Positions 1 through 6,667 of a stretch of 7,208 bases of DNA are shown in pieces. Source of the DNA: Promethearchaeota archaeon (GTDB lineage Archaea; Asgardarchaeota; Lokiarchaeia; Sigyniarchaeales; SOKP01); contig DXJM01000107.1 in NCBI GenBank assembly GCA_019057355.1, positions 1 to 7,208 on the forward strand, read 5' to 3'. Positions within the stretch are counted from its first letter, which is position 1, and every line of letters begins with the position of its first letter. The position numbers and the translations under genes are program-made. Under the pieces are notes generated by a model. It searched no databases and was not told the origin of the DNA. It was given only the letters and a program-made list of their open reading frames with translations.

Positions 1-84
1 ATTATTTAATTTCATAAAAGAAATTCTAAACTCTTTTAACTTTTCTTTTCTCAAGATTTCTGGGTTTAAAATTTCTTTGTTCAT
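1..84 (-). CDS. Possible N-terminal fragment of a divergent gene leaving the window
   Basis: On the minus strand an ATG at 84-82 opens a frame that stays open to the window edge, 28 codons in all. The peptide begins MNKEILNPEILRKEKLKEF and continues with a second Met near residue 24. It is rich in Lys, Glu, Leu and Ile and looks like an ordinary charged, helical N-terminus. No Shine-Dalgarno sequence precedes the ATG; the upstream bases are almost pure T on this strand. Only 32 bp separate this ATG from the TTG of the plus-strand cimA-type gene, so the two would be divergent with almost no promoter space. I do not recognise the product. In such AT-rich DNA, 28 open codons could be chance. Confidence 0.35.
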   Translation of the reverse strand, partial: MNKEILNPEILRKEKLKEFRISFMKLNN

Positions 85-98
85 AAAAAATAAAAAAG
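80..98 (+). promoter_or_regulatory. TATA-like A/T element upstream of the cimA-type gene
   Basis: An A/T-only stretch (cataaaaaataaaaaa) is centred about 26-30 bp before the TTG start at 117. That is the spacing expected for an archaeal TATA box if the transcript begins only a few bases before the start codon or at it. Sequence of this composition is common here, so the call is tentative. The same bases separate the gene from a possible divergent ORF. Confidence 0.25.
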
Positions 99-102
99 TG
101 AA

Positions 103-109
103 GTGAGAG
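103..109 (+). promoter_or_regulatory. Weak Shine-Dalgarno-like site for the TTG start
   Basis: The sequence GTGAGAG lies about 7-13 bases before the TTG at 117 and partly matches the GGTGA core of archaeal ribosome binding sites. It follows the in-frame TGA at 99-101 and supports the TTG as the real start. If the TATA-like element upstream is used with normal spacing, the message would be nearly leaderless and this site would not be transcribed. Both readings cannot hold together. Confidence 0.3.
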
Positions 110-116
110 AAAACCA

Positions 117-1715
117 TTGGAAGGTAAAAAATTGTATATATATGATGCAACGCTTAGAGAAGGAAGTCAGAAAACGGGGATAACGTTTTCACTAGAGGAT
201 AAAATTAGAATTATACAAAGATTAATTCAAGATCTTCACATTCCCATGATTGAAGCAGGATGGCCAGGATCAAATCCTAAAGATATAGGATTATTCAATA
301 AAATTAAAGAAATGGGATTGAATGGGTCAAATATATATGCTTTTGGATCAACCCGGCGTAAAAATAGTGCTGTGGATGAAGATCCGAATATCCAAGCAAT
401 ATTAGATGCTGATGTAAAAGGAGCCACAATAGTGGGAAAAACATGGGATTTACATGTTGAAGCTGCTTTAGAGACCACGCGTGAAGAAAATCTATTGATG
501 GTTGGAGACACGATAGAATTTCTAAAAAAGAACGGCCTTGACATTATTTTTGATGCAGAACATTTTTTTGATGGATTTAAAGGCAATAAAGAGTATGCCT
601 TGAAAACGATTCAAATTGCTAAAGAAGCAGGAGCATCGTGGATCGTGTTATGCGATACGAATGGCGGTTTATTGCCCCATGAGTTAAAATCTATCATTGA
701 TGAGGTAAAAAATAGAGTGAGAGATGTTCCCTTGGGGATACATGCACATAATGATTCAGGGATGGCAAATGCAATTGCACTTGAGGCATATCTCCAAGGA
801 GTACGAATGATACAAGGGACCATAAATGGATTTGGAGAAAGATGTGGAAACACGGATCTCACGACAATCCTGCCAATATTGAAGCTAAAAATGAATGTTG
901 ATTGCATTAGCCTTCAAGACCTTCGAAATATGACGGAAGTTTCTCATTTCATTTATGAGATGGCAAATCTCCCTGGAGTTCCCGATCAACCGTTTGTTGG
1001 AAAAAATGCATTCTCCCATAAAGGAGGGATACATATTTCGGGCATCTTAAAAAATTCAAAAACTTATGAGCATGTAGACCCCCATGTTATAGGAAACGTT
1101 CGAGATATTAAGATGTCCGAATTAGCAGGGAAAAGTTCTGTCCTGCACATGTCAGAAAAATTCAAACTTCCATTGACTCCAGACAATCCAAAAGTAAAGG
1201 CAATTCTTAACGTTTTGAAGGAGAAAGAGAATCAAGGATATTCTTATGAAGGTGCCGAAGGATCATTGGAAATTTTAATGCGCAGCATGGATATGAATAT
1301 TCAAGATCCTAATTATTATCGTAATAAGTTTTTTAATTTAGAAGGTTTTAGGGTTTTAACTGAAATGTATAAAGACACCTTATTATCTGAAGCTACAATT
1401 AAAGTTAATGTCGGAGATGACCATTTTCATACAGCAGCCGATGGGAATGGCCCCGTGAATGCATTAGATAATGCCCTCAAGAAAGCTTTAGTGTATTTCT
1501 ATCCAGGTATCAAGGAAATAGGATTGTCTGATTTTAAAGTTAGAATTATCGATCAAGCAGGAACTGCTTCTATTGTTAGAGTTTTAGCGGAAACACATGA
1601 TAATGAAAATGCATGGGGTACAATTGGAGCTCATGAGAATATCATTGTTGCATCGTGGGATGCCTTAGTCGATTCATACGTTTACAAGCTCTTAAAAGAC
1701 AAGAGAAATTGGTAA
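117..1715 (+). CDS. cimA: (R)-citramalate synthase, 532 aa (CimA type)
   Basis: Predicted to condense pyruvate with acetyl-CoA to (R)-citramalate, the first step of the threonine-independent route to 2-oxobutyrate and isoleucine; cytosolic. The N-terminal TIM barrel of the DRE-TIM metallolyase superfamily spans about residues 5-275. It shows DATLREGSQ (Asp10 metal ligand, Arg14 catalytic), the clade-typical GWPGSNPKD (48-56), DAEHFFDG (146-153), CDTNGG (179-184), metal-binding GIHAHNDSG (207-215) and GERCGNTDL (240-248). AFSHKGGIH (298-306) lies in the linker, and a LeuA-type allosteric/dimer domain covers roughly 405-525. Length matches the ~520-530 aa two-domain family, and the motifs fit it better than isopropylmalate or homocitrate synthase. 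An in-frame TGA at 99 leaves TTG117 as the only start; the next ATG (codon 44) would delete the active site. The stop faces a convergent gene 30 bp away. Substrate is inferred from motifs. The isoleucine-binding domain suggests end-product inhibition. Confidence 0.92.
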   Translation: MEGKKLYIYDATLREGSQKTGITFSLEDKIRIIQRLIQDLHIPMIEAGWPGSNPKDIGLFNKIKEMGLNGSNIYAFGSTRRKNSAVDEDPNIQAILDADVKGATIVGKTWDLHVEAALETTREENLLMVGDTIEFLKKNGLDIIFDAEHFFDGFKGNKEYALKTIQIAKEAGASWIVLCDTNGGLLPHELKSIIDEVKNRVRDVPLGIHAHNDSGMANAIALEAYLQGVRMIQGTINGFGERCGNTDLTTILPILKLKMNVDCISLQDLRNMTEVSHFIYEMANLPGVPDQPFVGKNAFSHKGGIHISGILKNSKTYEHVDPHVIGNVRDIKMSELAGKSSVLHMSEKFKLPLTPDNPKVKAILNVLKEKENQGYSYEGAEGSLEILMRSMDMNIQDPNYYRNKFFNLEGFRVLTEMYKDTLLSEATIKVNVGDDHFHTAADGNGPVNALDNALKKALVYFYPGIKEIGLSDFKVRIIDQAGTASIVRVLAETHDNENAWGTIGAHENIIVASWDALVDSYVYKLLKDKRNW

Positions 1716-1745
1716 GCTCGTTCTCTTTCTTACATTTTATTTTAA
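1716..1745 (+). terminator. Pyrimidine-rich convergent intergenic spacer, probable T-tract terminator
   Basis: The 30 bp between the cimA-type stop and the stop of the convergent membrane-protein gene is pyrimidine-rich on the plus strand, with short T runs (ttctctttctt, attttatttta). Archaeal transcription often ends at such T-tracts without a hairpin, so this could end the plus-strand transcript. No matching T-tract serves the minus-strand gene just beyond its stop, so its transcript may read into the cimA-type gene as antisense. Confidence 0.4.
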
Positions 1746-2900
1746 CTAATTGCTGAAATAAGTCGAAAAATGGTTTTTTATCAAATCTTCTACCCCTTTA
1801 AATTCAGATATATCGATCAAGTTGTTTAGATCTTGAATTTCAACAAGTTCATTCTTGAATGTTGATTCAAATTCCTTGGTAAATTCCTTCATGTTCCTGG
1901 ATAATTCAGGGCTTTTTTTATTTGTAGTCAGCAATACCGCAAAACCATATTCATTATTGTACTCAACAATTATATCTGAATTTTTCGTTTGCATTACATT
2001 GATTTGATTATTTGTATCAATAAACTCCCCTATGATGTGATTCAATCCAATCAAAATATTTCCCCATATTGATGATTCTGTTTTTGGTTGTTCATATTGA
2101 AATTTGTAAGAATAGAGTTGAACTCCAGATTTATGATAGATATTGATAGAATAGAGTTTATTTGTCAAGTTGACAATTGGCACTTTAGGATTTTTTAAAT
2201 ATTGAATTAATAAAAATAAGAGTAATAATTGTACTATTATGAAAAAGAATTCTCTGAAAATCACATGTCCCGTGAAGACATGAATTAGAAATATTAAAAG
2301 TGAGATGGAAAGACTAATTACTATAATGATCATCTTTTTACTTAAGGATTTATCTCTCGAATGAATGTGAATTATTAAGCTGAAATAAATAAAAGATATG
2401 ATTAAAAAGCTACAAAATACAAGTATAACTATTTGGGCCATCATGCTAAATGAATAATTAATAACCATAAGATTGAACACTACGAAGGGAGTTGATTCAC
2501 TTGAAGTTACATTTAAATTTACTGAACTAGGGATGATTAATGTTCCAATTAATAACCCATAAAAAAATACGAATATTATGCGAATTAAAAAGGTTTGTCT
2601 TCTGAAAATTTCATTTTGAGAGAGACTCAGTATTAGAGAGCCTAAAGTTAAAAATACAAAAACTAAAGAAACCTTGAACAATAAATCATTAATATTAGCT
2701 GGAAAAATGATTATTAAGGAAACAATAAAACAGGTTGGAAAGAGGAAACTTCCTATTATAAAGCAAATGCTATTAATTAGGAGATTCGATCGAGATACGT
2801 TGTTCTTGTAAAGGAGTCCTACAAAAACAGGAAGCATGACAATGGCTAAAATAGAAACTCCTAAAGATACGATATATAAAATAAAAAAAAATCTGTACAT
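1746..2900 (-). CDS. 7TM protein with C-terminal longin/roadblock-like domain, 384 aa (downstream paralogue)
   Basis: Function unknown. Seven hydrophobic segments are visible at about residues 5-29, 40-66, 73-93, 104-124, 150-177, 189-209 and 214-234, with no cleavable signal peptide. A soluble domain follows at 245-384, starting just after KNPK, and is probably cytoplasmic. It has alternating strands and helices (INIYHKSGVQLYSYKF, then GNILIGLNHIIGEF, then YGFAVLLTTN) that recall the small longin/roadblock fold. By hand this domain aligns without gaps to that of the neighbouring upstream gene, with about 49 of 133 positions identical. The ATG start is 31 bp after the neighbour's stop on the same strand, so the two are probably co-transcribed; only a poor GGA precedes it. 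The stop codon is TAG. The plan resembles receptors with a 7TM sensor and a cytosolic output domain, but no kinase, GAF or HAMP motif is visible. The fold assignment is a judgement from pattern, not a search. Confidence 0.8.
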   Translation of the reverse strand: MYRFFFILYIVSLGVSILAIVMLPVFVGLLYKNNVSRSNLLINSICFIIGSFLFPTCFIVSLIIIFPANINDLLFKVSLVFVFLTLGSLILSLSQNEIFRRQTFLIRIIFVFFYGLLIGTLIIPSSVNLNVTSSESTPFVVFNLMVINYSFSMMAQIVILVFCSFLIISFIYFSLIIHIHSRDKSLSKKMIIIVISLSISLLIFLIHVFTGHVIFREFFFIIVQLLLLFLLIQYLKNPKVPIVNLTNKLYSINIYHKSGVQLYSYKFQYEQPKTESSIWGNILIGLNHIIGEFIDTNNQINVMQTKNSDIIVEYNNEYGFAVLLTTNKKSPELSRNMKEFTKEFESTFKNELVEIQDLNNLIDISEFKGVEDLIKNHFSTYFSN

Positions 2901-2931
2901 AATTGCATATGTTTTATTTTTATTCCTATTG

Positions 2932-4032
2932 TTATATATATGGTTTAAAATACTTCTTTATAAGTTCTTTGGCATTTCTAAATTGTGACACGTCAATAAG
3001 CGTGCTTGCATTCCCAATTTTTCCCAAGAGTTCTTTGTTAATCTCATTAAATTTTTCCATTAGATTTTTTACAGCTTTAGCAATAATGCGATTTTTTTGA
3101 TTTGTTATCAACAGAACAGCATATCCATTGTCAGTATCATATTGAAAGACTAAATCTTGATTTTTTAATTTTATAAGATTGAGTTGATCTTTTTTATTAA
3201 TGAAATTTGAAAGAATATGGTTAATTCCGATGAGGATAGATCCTTTTAAGAGATTTTCGTCTGTTTCTTTACCTGTTTTAAAATTGTAAGAAAAAAGCAG
3301 AATCCCGCTCTTATGAAAAATAATGAATTCATTAATTTCATTAGTTATTTCAATAAATGCATGAGGATTTTTAGCAATAACATAAATGTTCATGATAGAG
3401 CAAATAATATAGGTAATATTGCTTACTTCAGAAAATAAGAAAATTTGAGTGATCAAATAGCAAGTAAAAGATAATATAATGATTCCAAATAATAATAATG
3501 ATATGAGTAAATATGTTTCTACATTTGAATTTGCTATTTTTGACCGGTTTTTCATATGAGCAGCAAAAATAAAAATTAATATCAATAGATCGAAAAGCAC
3601 GATGAAAATTATCAAGAAGGGATCGAGAAAAATAAATACATTAAAAGTGCTTGTTTGAATGATGAGGGTTGAATCTTGAAAAAAAAGTAAGCTAATAATG
3701 ATACCTGCAACCAAGCAGAGAGTGAAAAGAAGATTTTTTTTTATTTTATCAGATTCTAAGGTTAAAGAATAGATTATAAAAAGCAAGCTATTATTAATTA
3801 TCCTTAAAATGATTGAGAGATTCCAAAATAAAAGCGAAAACACCTTACAAAATAACGTTTCTAGTGATAGATAAAAGAATAAAAAAAAGCATATTCCATA
3901 AAAAAAATAGGTAAAAATAAATAAAACATAGTTAGGGGATGTATAAAGTCTTTTATGATTAATGCTTATGTAAAGAATAGAACTAATAGATAAAAGGAAT
4001 GAGATGGTTAATGGTATTATACCTATGATCAA
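2932..4032 (-). CDS. 7TM protein with C-terminal longin/roadblock-like domain, 366 aa (upstream paralogue)
   Basis: Function unknown; first gene of a probable two-gene operon with its paralogue 31 bp downstream. Seven hydrophobic segments lie at about residues 3-23, 34-56, 64-90, 100-118, 132-158, 172-192 and 200-220. A KNPHAF linker leads to a soluble domain (231-366) carrying the motifs shared with the paralogue: FHKSGILLFSYNF, GSILIGINHILSNFI, YAVLLITN, LIDVSQF and LIKKYF. The linker repeats the paralogue's KNPK at the same place, so the two are related over their full plan, although the membrane halves have diverged far more than the soluble domains. The start must be TTG at 4032-4030: an in-frame TGA lies 30 bases further upstream, no ATG or GTG lies between, and the next Met (about residue 160) would remove five helices. 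A TATA-like element sits about 40 bp upstream. Very high A/T and Ile/Phe/Leu content fits a membrane protein. Confidence 0.8.
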   Translation of the reverse strand: MIIGIIPLTISFLLSISSILYISINHKRLYTSPNYVLFIFTYFFYGICFFLFFYLSLETLFCKVFSLLFWNLSIILRIINNSLLFIIYSLTLESDKIKKNLLFTLCLVAGIIISLLFFQDSTLIIQTSTFNVFIFLDPFLIIFIVLFDLLILIFIFAAHMKNRSKIANSNVETYLLISLLLFGIIILSFTCYLITQIFLFSEVSNITYIICSIMNIYVIAKNPHAFIEITNEINEFIIFHKSGILLFSYNFKTGKETDENLLKGSILIGINHILSNFINKKDQLNLIKLKNQDLVFQYDTDNGYAVLLITNQKNRIIAKAVKNLMEKFNEINKELLGKIGNASTLIDVSQFRNAKELIKKYFKPYI

Positions 4033-4067
4033 TTTTACAACCGAGTCATGTATAATTGGAATTCAAG

Positions 4068-4082
4068 TTTTAATATATATAG
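4068..4082 (-). promoter_or_regulatory. TATA-box-like promoter of the 7TM pair
   Basis: Read on the minus strand, TATATATATTAAAA lies with its centre about 43 bp before the TTG start at 4032. With archaeal spacing, transcription would begin near 4048, leaving a leader of roughly 16 bases (…GACTCGGTTGTAAAA) whose CGGTTG is only a weak ribosome-binding match. It lies in the 110-bp gap behind the trmO-type gene, which argues that the membrane pair has its own promoter. Confidence 0.45.
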
Positions 4083-4097
4083 AAGTTAAACTTCATG

Positions 4098-4110
4098 ATA
4101 TAAAAATATT
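4098..4110 (-). terminator. Possible T-rich terminator behind the trmO-type gene
   Basis: About 33 bases beyond the TGA stop, the minus strand reads AAAATATTTTTAT. The short T-rich tract could end the trmO-type transcript before the TATA-like element of the next gene. No hairpin is seen. Weak, because such tracts are common here. Confidence 0.25.
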
Positions 4111-4142
4111 TTAGAAACTCACACTTCTTGCTAGCTAAATTT

Positions 4143-4637
4143 TCAACTTGACTTATTTTTTATCCACCCGACTTTATTTGCTTCAACTACATCGAATTCT
4201 GGAATATAAGGTTTAATATCTAATAATGGGGTTTTATCAAGAACATCTATATTTCTCACAAGAATCTCATTTTTTCTAATCTTCATGATTTTAAACACTG
4301 AATATCCAATGGGATTCGGGCGAAAAGGAGTTCTGATAGCAAAGACACCGTGAACTTTATTGTCAAGGAAAGGCTTAGATTGGAGGGGAACCGGAAGTTT
4401 TACCATGTCAAAATGATAGAGACAAATTAGATGGGAGAATCCATTTAAATCCTTTAAACCATCTTGATAATTAGGAAATATTTCAAGAATGCCTTCAGAG
4501 AGAGATTGGGAATATTGTATGGGCATTCCTTTTAGCTCCTTAAAACTTGAATGAATGATTCCAATTGGGGTGAAGCATATCTTATCTGGAAAAACGCGCT
4601 CTTTAAAATCTTTTATTTCTCTTTCAAGAATTTCCAT
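4143..4637 (-). CDS. trmO: tRNA (adenine37-N6)-methyltransferase TrmO/TsaA family, 164 aa
   Basis: Predicted SAM-dependent enzyme that methylates the N6 of t6A37 next to the anticodon of certain threonine tRNAs (role known from E. coli TrmO). The UPF0066/TsaA beta-barrel domain runs from about residue 20 to 160. Evidence: FTPIGIIHSSFKE (22-34) at the domain start, the signature GVFAIRTPFRPNPIGYSV (97-114), and DVLDKTPLLDIKPYIPEFD (131-149). The usual Gly of DGTP is Lys here. Length fits the compact archaeal form, without the extra C-terminal domain of E. coli. The frame stays open upstream to Met codons at 4649, 4682 and 4787. The ATG at 4637 is preferred because it leaves about 20 residues before the domain, lies about 27 bp after a TATA-like element, and avoids overlap with the divergent methyltransferase gene; 4649 (168 aa) is the main alternative. 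Family assignment is secure; the substrate is inferred. Confidence 0.9.
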   Translation of the reverse strand: MEILEREIKDFKERVFPDKICFTPIGIIHSSFKELKGMPIQYSQSLSEGILEIFPNYQDGLKDLNGFSHLICLYHFDMVKLPVPLQSKPFLDNKVHGVFAIRTPFRPNPIGYSVFKIMKIRKNEILVRNIDVLDKTPLLDIKPYIPEFDVVEANKVGWIKNKSS

Positions 4638-4657
4638 GAGTAATTTCATACATGCGA

Positions 4658-4670
4658 TTAAATAAAAAGA
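4658..4670 (-). promoter_or_regulatory. TATA-like element for trmO, suggesting a leaderless message
   Basis: The minus strand reads TTTTTATTTAATC with its centre about 27 bp before the ATG at 4637. Archaeal spacing would place transcription initiation at or next to that ATG, giving a leaderless mRNA. This agrees with the absence of any Shine-Dalgarno match before any of the candidate ATGs. Confidence 0.35.
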
Positions 4671-4727
4671 TTTTTGAATCATGAAAAAGATAATTTGTTT
4701 GAAAATCTCGATTAAGTAGTGGTTTAG

Positions 4728-6638
4728 ATGATGGATTTTGTCGACTTCCTGAAAAGGCAAGAAATTGTGGCAATTCTGAGTGATCATTATGATCTCGAAA
4801 ATAGGGAGAGCATTTCAATTATAAATGAAATCATCGATGATCTACTTCAATTAAAGAATTTTGAAAATGACGATGATATCATTGGAAATCTTTATGAGGA
4901 AAAAAAAGATCTAATTGAAAGAAAAGTATTAGGAGAATATTATACGCCAAAAGTCATCGTAAAAGAAATATTAGATTCGGTTGGTTATAATTCTGAAGCT
5001 AATATTGATGAACTGAAAATCGGCGATATCAGTTGTGGTTCGGGTAGTTTTTTAGTAGAAGCCGTTAGAAGGCTTATTATTCGATGGAAAAAAAAACTGA
5101 ACATTAGTGAAGTTTCTGAATTACATTTTGACGATGCCATCAATATCATTGAAAATGTCAAGGAGAATATTACAGGAATGGATATAAATCCCATTGCTGT
5201 AATTTTATGTCATCTTAATTTTTATCTCATTTTATTTGAGATCATTGATCTTATTAGAAAAAACCTGAAAGAGTATCCATTACCATTTTTTAAAATAAAA
5301 AATTGCTCTGCTTTAAAAGTTAATATTACTGAAGATTATGATTTTATTGTAGGGAATCCTCCTTATCTTTTCATTAGAGACATTCCTATTGACCAAAGAA
5401 AAATGATTGAGACAAAGGACTTAGAAACAAATAAAGGACAATATGATTATTTTCAAATCTTCATAGAATTGGGAGTAAAATTTCTTAAAAATCAGGGATA
5501 TTTGGGATATATTGTCCCCGATTCATTTTTGACACTTTCAAATAGAAGGATTATAAGAAAATACCTGTATCAGACTACTAAAATAAAGGAACTGCATCAT
5601 GTTGGATCGACATTTGAAGATCCAATTGTCTCTAACATCATTTTAATTGTTCAAAAAGAGTGTGATCGTGAAAAAAGAGATCTCAATCAAATTATTGTTA
5701 ATTTCTTAAGAAGTGAGAATACTCATCCAAAAAAAATAATTCAAAAGCACGTTAGAAAGTGGAATTATGACTTTTTGATTCATTTGGATGAGAAGGATGT
5801 AGAGCTTTTATCATTTCTAAAAAATAACTTCCCAACATTAGAAGATATTATGAATTTAAAAGAATATAAAATCATGCTATTTAGAGGTGTCGAACTGGGA
5901 AAGGAAGGAAAGGTTATATATTGTAAAACATGTGGAAAATACATGCCACTACCAAGAAACAATTATGTTTGCTCTGGTTGTAATCGTATTTTAGAAAAAA
6001 ATACAATTGAAAAGATAATTCATGAATCGCATGGAACAAAAAACCAAGAAGAAATCCCATATATTTATTCAATTGATCACTATCGTGTTAAAGAATACAA
6101 ATATATTGATATTACTAAGAAGGGAATCAATTACAAGGATGTGGATCACTACAAGGAGAGGATTATCATTCGGCAAATGAGTAAAAATAATCAAATCTGT
6201 GCCACATATACAAAGGCACTTTCCCTGAATTCACAATCGTTTTATAACTTGAAAATAATTCGATCTCCTTTCCCAGAATTTAACAATTACTATTTATTGG
6301 GGCTTATTAATTCAAAATTATTGTCCTATTTTTTTATAAAATCGTTTGGATCATATAAAAAGTTATTTCCAAGAATTTTAATCGAAAAAATCAGGCAATT
6401 GCCAATAATAATTCCAGACACTAAAGAGGAGAAAGAATGGGTAACGCAAATAAGTTATAACGTGCAAGAGTTATTAAAATTAAATAAAAATAATATCAAG
6501 CGTTATCAAGAACTCCAAAAAAGAATAGATGAAATAGTTTTTGGATTGTATCATATCAATAAATCAAACCAGGGAGCTATTAATGCTACTTTCACTCATC
6601 TACATCCCTCCTTTTCTGAGAAGAAAAAATATCAATAA
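4728..6638 (+). CDS. Adenine-N6 DNA methyltransferase, TaqI/Eco57I type, with zinc-ribbon insertion, 636 aa
   Basis: Predicted to methylate adenine N6 in a specific DNA sequence using SAM. Order: short helical N-terminus (1-65); motif X GEYYTP (69-74); SAM-binding motif I DISCGSGSF (100-108); GMDINP (150-155); catalytic motif IV NPPY (210-213); GYIVPDSFL (260-268); then a target-recognition half (about 340-605) ending in LLGLINSKLLSYFF (523-536) and LFPRILIEKIRQLPI, typical of TaqI-like specificity domains. Inside that half, CKTC (399-402) and CSGC (415-418) form a likely zinc ribbon. No PD-(D/E)XK nuclease is visible and the N-terminus is too short for one, so this looks like a lone methyltransferase or one whose nuclease lies outside the window. 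ATG at 4728 (or the next codon) follows TAGTGGTTTAG, only a weak ribosome site. The final ~20 residues lie beyond the family's conserved end and come from a repeat-associated rearrangement. Group γ/ζ-type motif order is clear; the target sequence is unknown. Confidence 0.9.
   Translation: MMDFVDFLKRQEIVAILSDHYDLENRESISIINEIIDDLLQLKNFENDDDIIGNLYEEKKDLIERKVLGEYYTPKVIVKEILDSVGYNSEANIDELKIGDISCGSGSFLVEAVRRLIIRWKKKLNISEVSELHFDDAINIIENVKENITGMDINPIAVILCHLNFYLILFEIIDLIRKNLKEYPLPFFKIKNCSALKVNITEDYDFIVGNPPYLFIRDIPIDQRKMIETKDLETNKGQYDYFQIFIELGVKFLKNQGYLGYIVPDSFLTLSNRRIIRKYLYQTTKIKELHHVGSTFEDPIVSNIILIVQKECDREKRDLNQIIVNFLRSENTHPKKIIQKHVRKWNYDFLIHLDEKDVELLSFLKNNFPTLEDIMNLKEYKIMLFRGVELGKEGKVIYCKTCGKYMPLPRNNYVCSGCNRILEKNTIEKIIHESHGTKNQEEIPYIYSIDHYRVKEYKYIDITKKGINYKDVDHYKERIIIRQMSKNNQICATYTKALSLNSQSFYNLKIIRSPFPEFNNYYLLGLINSKLLSYFFIKSFGSYKKLFPRILIEKIRQLPIIIPDTKEEKEWVTQISYNVQELLKLNKNNIKRYQELQKRIDEIVFGLYHINKSNQGAINATFTHLHPSFSEKKKYQ
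6553..6591 (+). repeat. Direct repeat, copy 1 (inside the methyltransferase 3' end)
   Basis: Thirty bases beginning ATATCAATAAATCAAACC (6553-6582) recur exactly at 6629-6658, and the match extends to 39 bases with two mismatches. Here the sequence encodes the residues following FGLY (INKSNQGAINAT). The copies are offset by 76 bp and the segments that follow each copy are unrelated, so this is not a simple full-length tandem duplication. Confidence 0.95.
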
Positions 6639-6667
6639 ATCAAACCAGGGAGCTATTATTGCTGCTT
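6629..6667 (+). repeat. Direct repeat, copy 2 (spanning the methyltransferase stop codon)
   Basis: Second copy of the 39-base sequence, 76 bp downstream of the first. Because 76 is not a multiple of three, the gene enters this copy in a different frame and stops at the TAA of ATCAATAA (6636-6638). Read in the frame used by copy 1, this copy would encode INKSNQGAIIAA followed by TAA at 6667-6669, a clean gene end. Confidence 0.95.

Noticed and set aside
236..907. Two minus-strand frames of 116 and 98 residues inside the cimA-type gene
   Set aside because: The plus-strand frame there carries every catalytic motif of citramalate synthase; the antisense frames show no recognisable domain.
2903..3100. 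65-residue plus-strand frame opposite the end of the upstream 7TM gene
   Set aside because: It is antisense to the conserved soluble domain. Its Phe/Ser/Ile-rich sequence is what A/T-rich membrane and soluble coding DNA gives when read backwards, and it has no own promoter or ribosome site.
4638..4787. N-terminal extension of 50 residues on the TrmO-type protein
   Set aside because: It would overlap the divergent methyltransferase gene by 60 bp, has no ribosome site, and lies far upstream of the conserved domain; a TATA-like element sits inside it with spacing that fits the shorter start.
4985..5962. Minus-strand frames of 69 and 60 residues inside the DNA methyltransferase gene
   Set aside because: They are antisense to the SAM-binding region and the target-recognition half, Ser/Phe-rich, and without any start signal.
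6553..6667. Repeat pair as the beginning of a CRISPR array
   Set aside because: There are only two copies, the first is coding sequence of the methyltransferase, they carry mismatches, and no third copy follows.
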